Assembly: GCF_030867145.1 (NCBI RefSeq)
Contig: NC_134428.1
Location: 25,709,537 to 25,773,536, forward strand
DNA length: 64,000 nucleotides
Direction of reading: 5' to 3'
From: Opisthocomus hoazin
Taxonomy: Eukaryota > Chordata > Aves > Opisthocomiformes > Opisthocomidae
This document shows, piece after piece, positions 1-10,400 of the stretch (its first letter is position 1; each line of letters starts with the position of its first letter). The notes below the pieces were generated by a model, which saw only the letters and a program-made list of their open reading frames with translations, ran no database searches and had not been told where the DNA came from. The position numbers were made by a program, and so were the translations under genes.

Positions 1-2655
1 TGCCCGTCAGCTCGCAGCAGGCGTGTAACGGTGTCTTCACAGTGAGAAGTCCAGGCCGGGGCGTGCTTTGGGCGTTAGACCGTCCCAGGTCCTGGGGTGA
101 GTCTGTCGGGGACAGACACGCGTCGGTGTGTGGCGGCCGCTCTCGGGGCCTCTGGCCACCGGCTGGCTCGCCGGGTACGGCTGCTGAGGGACGGCTTCGC
201 TCGCCCGCGGTGGGGAGCGATGCCGAGCGGCTGGCGCGGGCGCAGGTCCGTGCGCGCTGTGGCCTCTGCAGAAGCACAAGGACAACGTGGGATTTCTGCA
301 CTCGTATCAGCTCGTGCTCCACGGCCAGAGGAGCGGCGGGCGGCCTCGGCAGCAGGGCAGCGTCGCCATCGTTCAGCCCAGGGTTAACAGGGATGCCAGC
401 ACTCAGACTGCTGCGGTCCGTTCCTCCGTCCCACCTTTCCCCGTTGCCTTGGCCGTGCTCTGGCTGCCGCCCTCCCTGCGCCGGGGCTGCTGCCGCCCCG
501 CGGCTCGCTTGCCCGGAGGAGGAAGGCTGGAAGGGTCTTCCCACGAGGGATTTTCCTCCCTTTTGAAAGGTGCGGCGGGACACCTGGGCTTTGCTTCTCT
601 CCTTAACCCTCGCTGCAATCGCTTGCACGCTGGGTGCGTGACTGCATTTGGCAGGCTGAAAACATCAGGGTTTTTCATAGTCATCGCGCGGAGAGGCAGG
701 AGCAGTGATGGTGGCTGCTGGACGGGTGATATTGCCTGATGATTTTCTCAGATATTGCCGGTTTCTTATCTCCTGACGCTCAGTCTGTAGACAAACCCGG
801 CGCTGTCGGGCTGCGGAGGGTGGCTTCGCCGCTGCCATGTGAGGTTATTGGGAACTGCGGGGCTTTATCGTACGGAGACGGAGTCGTAACGAAGCGATGC
901 GGCCGGCGGGAGGGCAGAGGGCAGGCGTGGGAGCGGGCCCAGCACCTCGCTGCCGTCCCAGCGCCCTCACCGCGGGCTCTGCCTGCTTGGTTTTTGCCAA
1001 GTGTTGAAGGAGGAGAATTGGGCCGGGAGAGGGGAGCGGAGGGGGCTGTGCGGCCCCCGGCCTTTCTGGTGCTGGCGTTGGCAGGAGACCCCGGGGCACT
1101 CGGGCGGTGGAAGGCAGTGACAGAAGGCGGCATTTGCGGTGACATTTGTGTCTGCGCCTCGCGCGTGCTCGCGTTTCCGATTTCGCTGGTGATTTGGTAA
1201 TTGTGCCTGAATTATATCGCTACTCTCAGTTCATGCCTGGAGTCACAAGGGGAGGGGAAAGCGACCCCCGGGGAGGCTACCAGCATGCGCCTACCCTTTT
1301 AAAGTATTCCTGATTTTAACTTCTGAAAATCAGTGTTGGCTTACGCTGCTGGCACCTTCGACGAGCCGCTGGTGTCCTGCCCCTGGTCCCATGATGGCAG
1401 CTCTGTCCCCCGGCAGGGCTGGCCTCCTCCGGGCAGGCAGCAGAGCCCCCTCGGGACGGGCTGGCTGAGGCTCGGCTGGATGCTAAAGACCAGCTGACAG
1501 TTACTGCTGGCGGCTGTCACGGTGCTGTGATGCATCAGCATCACCGGCTGCATCACTCGACGTCATCGCATCAGCAAGCGCGAGGGGCTGCGAGAGTCGC
1601 CAGCTGCCTTCCCTCGGGGCTGCCTCCTGCCCCACCACAACCCCGGGGCTGCTTCCCTGGCCGGGAAAGGTCACCGTCACGTCGGGAGACAGGCTGCGGT
1701 CTCACGTCGACGTTCCCTGCAGCGGCTCCGGCTTCGCCTCGCCAGCCAGCCGAGGCAGTCCGCTGCCAGGCTGCGCAGCGTCCCTGCCAAATCCTCCATT
1801 TGCCTGAGCAGCCTCGCTCAGCCTCGCGGCCCTTATCGCGGCGCAGCAGCTGTGCCGCACGGCCCCGCCGCCGAGCAGCCGGCCACGCTGCCGCAGGGCG
1901 GGCTGGGGAACCGGGGACCTCCGGACAGGGACCCCACGAGGCAGCGGGGCAGGGTCCCCTCCGGACGGGGACCTGCCGCTCCCCGCTGCCAGCCCGCGGC
2001 GTGGCAGCAGGTCTGGAATCCTCTCGCAGCCCCGAGGCTCCTGCTCTCCGCGCCAGGAGGATCTCTTGCCACGCCTCAGCACGCTCCAGCCAAGGACTGG
2101 AGTTTTGTGTACGTCAGTCTTTGGCCTTCCCTCCAGCGTAAAAAGCTGGAGAAGGACGAGCGTGATCCCACCTTCCATGGGAGCAGGAAAGCGGCAGCCC
2201 GGGGCGCGAGGCCTCGTAGCTGGGGGAGAAGCGGGGACAGGGTCTTCTGCTTCTGTCACCGAGTGTGCCCCAGTGAGGGCACAGGGACGGCAGCGAGCCC
2301 AGGGGGAGGCAGCGTGCATGTTTTAAATATTTTAAATCATAGTAATAGGTTTAAACAGTATCTCCTCTGCATGTTGTCCCAGCCAGCCCTGATTCCCACC
2401 GCTGCTGTGGGGAGCACGAGAGCTGCTGCTGCCCCAGCCTCAGCCGGCGCCGGAGAAGGGGTCCCCGCTCCAGGGCTGCGGCCACCACCTCGTCCCCTGG
2501 GGCAGAGCCGCCCTCCCGCCGAGCGTCCGAGTCGGCGTGTGCCGTGGGGCTTTCCTGCTGGTCCTAGCTGGCTGGCGGCTGAAGTGAGAGGCAGACGTGT
2601 CAGCACCTCCGCCCCGGAGCCCGCTCCGGCAGCGCAGCCCGGGGAGCGAGCCGCG

Positions 2656-2706
2656 CGGCACGGTGCGGCACGGTACGGCACGGTGTGGCACGGTACGGCA
2701 CGGCGC
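2656..2706. repeat. Short 10-bp tandem repeat (about 5 copies)
   Basis: Five near-identical copies of the unit CGGTRCGGCA lie head to tail. It sits in CACNG3 intron 1 and has no evident function. Confidence 0.8.
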
Positions 2707-4781
2707 AGTGCGCTGGGGTGTGGGACCACTGCAGCAGGATGGCCCTCTCTGCCCGTTCAAACATGCCGTGGCCACGTCTGTCACGGGTGTTTGGTCCATG
2801 TGAGCTGGTCCCCATCTCCTGCAGCTCACCATGAGTGCAGCGCGTGTGAAACCGCAGCGTCTCGGTGCGGACGTCGAGTATCGGGTCTGTGCCGCTCCCC
2901 GGAGGATCCGGGAAGCAGCCCTTTGTCGTAAGCCAGGGCTTTGCAGGATACACCCGTTCAGTCACTCGTTTAGAAATTGTTTGCATTGTCAATTTGGACA
3001 GATCTCCCCCCCCCAGGATGAGGAAAAGTCTTCTAGAAAACAGAAGCAGAACGTCCCGTCGACGCCCGGGAGCTTTGTTCCTCAGGGTGTGGGTTTGGCC
3101 GTGATGAGCCCCGTTGGCAGCGCGGGCGCTGGCAGCGCTCCGGGCCAGCCGGGCTCTGCCAGAGGCTGTGAAATCCCAGGCTCTGCGCAGCCCCAGCTGA
3201 GCGCCCAAACCGAGCAGACGCTGTGAGCTGCATCTCTGCAGCCCTCCGGTACCCATCTGGGAACTGGGGATAGCATCACCCGCCCCGGCCCAGCACCGGA
3301 GCTGGAGGAGCCCCTGGGCTGCTCCCACGCTGCCGCAGCCGAGCGGGGAGCGCGGGGCGGGGGGAACGGCTCCATCCTGGTGAGGTGACCGAGGCTGGGG
3401 CCGCACGCTGAGCACCGAGGGCTGGTGGAGAGCACAGCTCCGGCAGAAGGTGCCGTGCCCCAAGGGGGCTGGCAGAGGTGGGAGTGGGTGAGGGATGGGG
3501 AGCAGTTACATAGCAAATACCGGTAGCCCAGCGTACGGGGCTGGCCCCGAGCTGCACAGCTGCCCCATCCCCGCAGCCCTGCCCTCAGCGCAGCCTTCGT
3601 CATCTCGTTAGCCAGAACGGCCTCGTCAGGAGCGAGGCAGGTGGGTGCCATGAGCTTAATTGGGCTGGAGCTGCCGGGCTGCAGCTGGGACAGACCTGAT
3701 AAAAGGGCTGCAGCGTGGGCTGAGGGCAACGTGAGGGACCCTGGGCATGAGCTGGAAACGGGGGATGGACCCTGGGCACGAGCCTGAGCTGGAAATGGGG
3801 GACGAACCCGCGGGGGAAGCCCCAGGTAAGCACTGGGGCGGAGGCAGGGCTGTGGGGCCGGTGCTGGCAGAGCCAGGGCAGTGCTGAGCCCACGCTGGCA
3901 GCCCGTGCCGATGGGTCTAGCAGCACATGTCCTGCGAGGCTTCCCACATGCTTCGGGGAGTCTCGTGCGTCCGGCTCCCCGATGCTGTGCCGTGGGGCAC
4001 AGCCCTGCTGGCCTTGAGGCCGATGGCAAGACGTCGCCTGGCTTCAACAGCAGCGCGGTGGGCTCTGCTGCGGGATTTCATGCAGAGTGGGAAGGCAATG
4101 GAGAGCGCTGGCACGAGCGGTGAAGCTGTCTGCTTGCCCATGCATCTCGGGGTCTTTTATGTTTTTCTTCTCTCCCCCTTCAATCTCTATTTGGCTGCGG
4201 CTGCCTCCTGGAAGGGCAGAGCCCTGCGGGAGCTGGGGTTGGCTCCAAGCCCCGGAGATACCCTGGCACAGGGTTTTGTGCTCTGAGTCAGGTGCGGGAA
4301 GCCGGGGGACGGTGAAGCTGGTTTGTGGCCAAGGTGATGGTGTGAGCAGCTCGGGGACCTGTGGGGCAGTCTGCCCGGGTCTGACCCACGGGAAGGCAGA
4401 GCGGGTTTGTAGCTGGCAGGGTGGCCCTGTGCCCTGCCCCGAGGTCACCTGAGCACAGAGTCTGCGGTGCCGGGGCTGCGGCGTGGGCAGGGGCAGCGAG
4501 ACCCCCACACAGAGGAGCCCCACGCGCTGCCGTGGGCAGGGGAGCGAGCCAAGGGCCCCGAAGCTGCGTGTGATGCGCCGGGTTCTCTCGGAGCCGTGCA
4601 GTCCTGGAGCCAGGGGCAGGACGCGCCGTCCTCACCGCTGCCCGGGCAGGGAGCACGCGGCGTGCGTGGCAGCGTCGAGGAGCTCCCGACGGCGAAGCCC
4701 TCCCGAAGGCAGCGGGGCAGAGCGAGCGCTGTGTGGCGGGAGTTGCTCTGAATTTCTGGGAAGCTTACCAGGGCGTAGGTA

Positions 4782-5562
4782 TCACAGAATCACAGAATGT
4801 TCAGGGTTGGCAGGGCCCTCTGTGGGTCACCCAGCCCAACCCCCTGCCCAAGCAGGGTCACCCACAGCAGGCTGCACAGGACCTTGTCCAGGTGGGTCTT
4901 GAATATCTCCAGAGAAGGAGACTCCACAGCCTCCCTGGGCAGCCTGGGCCAGGGCTCCGGCACCCTCAGAGGGAAGAAGTTCTTCCTCGGGTTCAGCTGG
5001 AGCTTCCTCTGCTCCAGTTTGTGCCCGTTGCCCCTTGTCCTGTCGCTGGGCACCACTGGAAAGCATCTGGCCCCGTCCTCCTGACCCCCACCCTGCAGAT
5101 ATTTAGAGGCATTTCTAAGGTCCCCTCTCAGCCTTCTCTTCTCCAGGCTGAACAAGCCCAGCTCCCTCAGCCTCTCCTCGCAGGAGAGATGCTCCAGTCC
5201 CCTCCTCATCCTCGTAGCCCTGCGCTGGACTCTCTCCAGTAGCTCCTCATCTTTCTTGAACTGGGGAGCCCAGCACTGGACCCAGCACTGCAGATGGGGC
5301 CTCCCCAGGGCAGAGCAGAGGGGGAGGAGAACCTCCCTCGCCCTGCTGCCCACACTCCTCCTCATGCACCCCAGGATGCCATTGGCCTTCTTGGCACCCA
5401 GGGCACGCTGCTGGCTCATGGTCAACCTGTCGTCCACCAGGACACCCAGGTCCCTCTCCGCAGAGCTGCTCTCCAGCAGGTCCACCCCAAGCCGGTACTG
5501 GTGCCTGGGGTTGTTCCTCCCCAGGTGCAGGACCCTGCCCTTGTTGAACCTCATCAGGTAGG
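4782..5562 (-). mobile_element. CR1 LINE fragment, 5'-truncated, with open RT-domain frame
   Basis: The left edge has the CR1 3'-terminal repeat in reverse complement (TCACAGAATCACAGAAT), so the element reads on the - strand. Above it, the - strand encodes the C-terminal part of the CR1 ORF2 protein (reverse-transcriptase end), including [35 protein letters not shown] and [21 protein letters not shown] blocks. The frame is uninterrupted from about 5560 to 4790, but everything upstream in ORF2 (catalytic RT core, endonuclease) is missing. It is a dead-on-arrival insertion in antisense orientation to CACNG3. Similarity stops just above LMRFNKG at about 5560, where the - strand translation no longer resembles CR1. 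Confidence 0.93.
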
Positions 5563-5994
5563 CATCTTTTGTTTCTTGGAGGGGGAAGGCAAGCCTGGTG
5601 TTCACCAGCCAGGTCCTCTCCTGATGCTCAGTCTATAAGGTGGTCCCTCCTTGCTCTCCCAGAAAAGCCAAGAGTGAAACTATGGTGCTACTCCCGAATA
5701 TCGCTTTCCCCATCTGGGGCGTTGGAACCGGCTTCCCGGGGCGCTCTCCCCGCAGATGGTGAGGAGGCGGCTCTGCCTGCAGCAGGCAGCGAGCTAAATC
5801 CGTCGGCGCTGCCCGCGCCGGCGAGCGGGGCTGGACCGGACCCGACCCTGCGTTACAGCGCGCGGAGCAAGCCCGGGGCCGGCCGGGTCGGGAGCGCGGG
5901 AGCCTGGGGCTGCAGGCTGCCAGCCCCCTGCCCCCGCACCAGCAGACGCGCAGCACCGTGCCCGCCGAACTCCCCGAGACAAACAGGGTTTGAT

Positions 5995-6310
5995 GGATCG
6001 AGTCCCTTTGAGCACATCGGCTGGGAACTTCAAATATTTATGTCATTAGGGAGGTGTGACAGAAGTGTATATATATGTAAAAAAAAGGCAGGTGCTTGAG
6101 TGTCAGTCCTGTATTTGAAGTTCAAATACTTACCTTCAAATCAGTGCTATAAAAGTGGAAGAAAAAAAATAAATTTAGTATCACTTTTGCAAGGAAAACA
6201 ACCTGCCGTGCCTCCTCCCAGGCTAAATGTGCTTTAAAGATTGACTGTGCAGCTGTAAAAACTATTGATGAACTGTAAAGATGAAAAGATCGCCCTGCTC
6301 GTGGCCTGTC
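5995..6310. other. AT-rich island with perfect inverted repeat
   Basis: An abrupt AT-rich stretch in a GC-rich intron. It contains a perfect 9-bp inverted repeat with a 1-bp centre at 6111-6129 (GTATTTGAA-G-TTCAAATAC) and the sequence CTATAAAAG at about 6149. It looks like a possible conserved non-coding element; no conservation can be shown here. Confidence 0.4.
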
Positions 6311-6996
6311 AAAAGCATTAGGTTGGAAATGCTGTGTGCTCCGCGCCAGCGTGACTCACCGAGTCCTCAGCAAATGTGTTTATTTGTGAAGATCCAGATT
6401 TCAGAAATAGTGACCTTTCTGGTGCCTCGTGCAGCGAGCTCGGAAATTCGAAATTGCCTTTTGGCAACTTGCTGGTCTCGCTGAAGCTCTGACAGTGCTT
6501 TCCGTGGCGATTTACATATTTTTAGCCTTGATGTTCTGCACCGTGGGGCTCCTTCGGAAAATGATTTGCTTTTCGCAGCCCTCAATGCAATTTGGCATCT
6601 GCGGCGCGGGGCTGAGACCGGGCTGTGCGGAGGGCACGGGGGGTTTGCTCGCTCCTGCCAGCATGCTTCCCAGCCCTCGGCCGCCTGGACCCCTCCCCGG
6701 GTGCATGAACAGCCTCCGGGAAAAACGGACGCGGCGTTAGTCAGCAACGTGAGCAGCTGCTTCACCCTGAAATAGGGAGTAAAGCTGGGGTGCGGTTATT
6801 CCAGGCTGCTGTGTGTCAAAGCACCGGGTCAGCTCGTTCGGCCGTCGCGCTCGTCGTCACCTGCGTGCGGCCGGGTGCCCCGGCTCAGGGTCTGCGGCCG
6901 CTGGCACAAAGCCCCTGTCACCAGCACGCCTGCGGCCTGCCGCCGCTCCACCAAAGCACATGGGGTGACCAGAACCTGTCGCTCTGCGTCCGTGGC

Positions 6997-7567
6997 CTGT
7001 CCCCTGGTTCCAGTCCCCGCTTGTGCCATCGGATAGCAGCCCGAGCTCCTGTCCCCTGGTTCCCTGTCCCCCCTTGCGCCATCGGATAGCAGCCCGAGCT
7101 CGTGTCCCCTGGTTCCAGTCCCCCCTTGCGCCATCGGATAGCAGCCCGAGCTCCTGTCCCCTGGTTCCCTGTCCCCCCTTGTGCCATCGGATAGCAGCCC
7201 GAGCTCCTGTCCCCTGGTTCCAGTCCCCCCTTGTGCCATCGGATAGCAGCCTGAGCTCCTGTCCCCTGGTTCCCAGTCCCCCCTTGCGCCATCGGATAGC
7301 AGCCCGAGCTCCTGTCCCCTGGTTCCCAGTCCCCCCTTGTGCCATCGGATAGCAGCCCGAGCTCGTGTCCCCTGGTTCCCAGTCACTGCTTGTGCCATTG
7401 GATAGCAGCCCGAGCTCCTGTCCCCTGGTTCCAGTCCCCCCTTGTGCCATCGGATAGCAGCCCGAGCTCGTGTCCCCTGGTTCCAGTCCCCCCTTGTGCC
7501 ATCGGATAGCAGCCCGAGCTCCTGTCCCCTGGTTCCAGTCCCCCCTTGTGCCATCGGATAGCAGCAC
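6997..7567. repeat. 52-bp minisatellite, about 11 copies
   Basis: Eleven tandem copies of a 52-53 bp unit, each containing CCATCGGATAGCAGCCCGAG and TGTCCCCTGGTTCC. Copies differ by a few substitutions (GTG/GCG, CTCC/CTCG) and by AGTCC/CTGTCC/CAGTCC length variants. The unit has no stop codon in any - strand frame and its length is not a multiple of three, so all three - frames stay open across the array. This produces long false ORFs. It lies in CACNG3 intron 1. Confidence 0.95.
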
Positions 7568-7734
7568 AGGTGCCCGGAGCGGTGGAAGGAGTACGGCGGG
7601 GCTGGGGATGCTGGAGCCCAGGGAGAGCGGGCAGCCACAGCGCTGCTCCCGAGCATCCCCATCCTCAGGAGCTTCCTGGCGAGGCATCGAGCATCGCCCG
7701 TAATTGCTCAGTCAGCTCCTTCCGCGCGTCTCTT

Positions 7735-8470
7735 TAAGCTCTGCGATCTGAATGTGCTGAATATGAAATGTCGCAGTTGTAATAACAGTTATTTAACATT
7801 TCTCGGTCCTGTGACTAACGCTTCTGCCGTTGGCGCGTGGTAACGGGCGATAGCATTGCTCCTTTCTGCTGCTGCTGTTCATCCTAGTGCAGTGGGGAAA
7901 GATGTTTGGATGGGTTTTCCACTGTTTGTTTGCGTCCTTTCTCAGTGCTCTACAATTTCTAGTTGCTGATTTATATTCAGAGTTGTGTGTATCTCCTTTC
8001 TTCTTTTTGTTGGGCATGTCTTTATTTTTATAGCTGTTTACATATTACCCAGGTGGTTTTCAAACTGCTGCAAACTCTTGTCTCTGTTAGGAGTTTTGGG
8101 ATAAAACACTCTTAAATCATTCTCTATTCACAGTCGTGCTTGTATGCTTAAATCCATTCTCCAAATTGATTTGGCTTATAATTTTGTGCTCTGTGAATTG
8201 ACCTTTCAAAGCACCAGGAATATATGTTAGTGCCTTGGACTTGCCTCTGTTTGCCCATAAGAAGCGTAATCAAGTCATGATTGCTTGGACTTGAGCAGCA
8301 ACTAGTTTTTAATTCTCTGATCCATTCCCCTTCAGCTGTCAACACAGAGTCTAAAATAGCACTCCCCGGTGCTGGATGCTGCGCTTCGGAGCTATGAAAT
8401 TGTCATTTATAGGTTTTTAGAAATTCAGAGGACATTTTAATACTGGTGAAGTGAAACCTCTAGCTTCCCA
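7735..8470. other. AT-rich island in CACNG3 intron 1
   Basis: About 700 bp of AT-rich, apparently unique sequence just after the 52-bp minisatellite, in clear contrast to its GC-rich surroundings. No ORF, repeat family or RNA gene is recognised. Such islands in GC-rich avian introns are often conserved non-coding DNA; this is inference. Confidence 0.35.
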
Positions 8471-9644
8471 TCATAGCACAGCTTTCTCTCCCACTTATTA
8501 TGAAGAGGTGCTTGAGCAGCCGCTGGTGCAGTCTGGCCCCTGGCAGAGCTCGGGGGCTGAAGCGGGCGCCGGAGCACCCTGGCAGCTCGTTTAACCGGAG
8601 GGTGCCAGGTTTTTGTACCCCTGACCCCGGTCCCTTCTGGGCAGGTTTGATCATCGATTTTCAGCGTTCTGGGTGTGTGCATCTCCGTAGGGCTCAGAAA
8701 CACCGCGAGGGTCAAACTCGCTCCAACAGACGAGCAAGTCCGGATCCTTCCACTCGTTATCCCAGCCCGCGCCTGGGATGTGCAGGCACTGAAGGGCTGC
8801 CGGCAGCTTCCGTGATGAGTTTTGTTCTCACTGTCTTGAGGTGGTGCTGGCAGGGGGCTCGGTTGTCCCCTGGTTCCTCCCTCCTCTTTTTCTGCCGGTT
8901 TGATGCCTCGCGTTGCTGACTGCGCAGGGGAGGCCGTGGCTGCGGGAGCAGTAATTCCACGGGCTGCAGTAACGGCACCCTGAGATGGAAGTTGTAGGCA
9001 CCATGGGTGATGCTTCTTGGAGGAGCTGGTGGGGTGGGCAAGGGACCCATATCCTGGTTTAGTCCTGCGTCCCGTGTCCGTGAGGCTGTTCAGTGACCGG
9101 TGGGCTGGTGGGGTGGGTGGCTGCAGACACGACGGAGCTGGGCTAGAGGGACACCAGCAGCGAAGATGACCAAGAAACCATCCTAGTGAAGGAGCGAGGG
9201 AGAGAAAAGGACATCGTCTGATGTGTGGAAGCTGTGTCCAAATAGGAGAGACAGAAGGGGCGTGAATTTCAACAAGTGAGGAGACATTAAAAAGCAGGCA
9301 GAAATGCTCATGAAGGACAACTTGCTAAAGGCATAAAAAGCAATAATCAAATCTGCTCTCAACCGTGTCCCCAGCTGCCGTGGGGTTGGTGTCTGGCAGG
9401 GGAGGACAGACCTGCTTTCCCCACATCCTGCTGGTAGGAAGCTTTGTGATCAGCTCCTGGGGCTGAGCCGGCCAGCCTGGTTACTGTAGCTGGATACTGG
9501 GCTGGAAGGCAGACCCTTCCCAGCAGCTCGTCGGCTGACCCGGGTGAATCTAAAATGTTCGTTAAACGAAGGGGAGCGGGATCCTGCCCTGCCTGCGGCG
9601 TCTCGGGCGCGGGGACACTCAGCTGGGGCTCCCGCTCCTGCCCC

Positions 9645-10400
9645 ATCTCTTACCATCAATGTCTCCCAGCAGGCAAACAAACAAAAGATTATTATTTTCT
9701 TCAATTGCTAGAACTGTATTAATTTAAATGGATAAACTCAATCAGTTCAACTCATTAATTTCTAACACATAGATTATTTACATCGATTCTGGCTGCTCCC
9801 GCACTCAGTTTGCAATCACAGGAATGTCAACTGCGTTTTAAAATAAAAATCAATGTTTGTTCATTGTTAAAGATAAAACATGAAATGGTTTCCTTGGACG
9901 TGATGAGGAGCGCTCTCCTCCCCAGCCCCATCCGAGGGCTCCCAGCGTCGGTGGCCGGCTGCCCATCGCCGTGCCACGGAGGGGACGGCAGCGCGTCGGC
10001 CTCCCGCGGGGAAGGGGCCACCCGGGGCCCCTTCCCACCCCATCCCGGCCGGGAAAGCCCAGCGTCATCCCAGGAGCCGGCGTCCCTGCCGAGAGCTCCA
10101 GCGGTGTGGAGGGAGGGAGGGAGCCCAGGGAGCGCGGGGGGAGGCCCTGGGAGGCAGCTCCAGCGCTACCTGATCACTTTTAGAATGAGAAAAACAAAGT
10201 TCAACCCCTGAAGCGGAGCGCTCGAAATTACCCATCATTTTCAAACTTCTTTCCTCCTCTATTATTCAGAATTGTTTTGCGTTTCTGAACTGCCTTGTGT
10301 AGGTTGCAACAACCCCACAGATTCCAGAATGGGAGATGATGAGTCACTGTCAAAATGTGGATTTTTTTTTTAAATTTTTTTTTTTTTCCTTATAGCAGTG
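9645..10400. other. AT-rich blocks in CACNG3 intron 1
   Basis: Two AT-rich blocks (9645-9905 and 10180-10400) flank a GC-rich middle. The first has several homeodomain-like cores (ATTAATTTAAAT near 9718, CTCATTAATTTC near 9750). The second ends in a T-rich run at 10361-10388. No coding content is seen. Confidence 0.35.

Noticed and set aside
1852..2931. 359-codon + strand frame in intron 1
   Set aside because: GC-rich random frame with no domain, low-complexity Ala/Pro/Arg/Ser content and a tandem repeat inside.
6829..7687. Overlapping - strand frames of about 275 codons
   Set aside because: Generated by the stop-free 52-bp minisatellite in three rotating frames.
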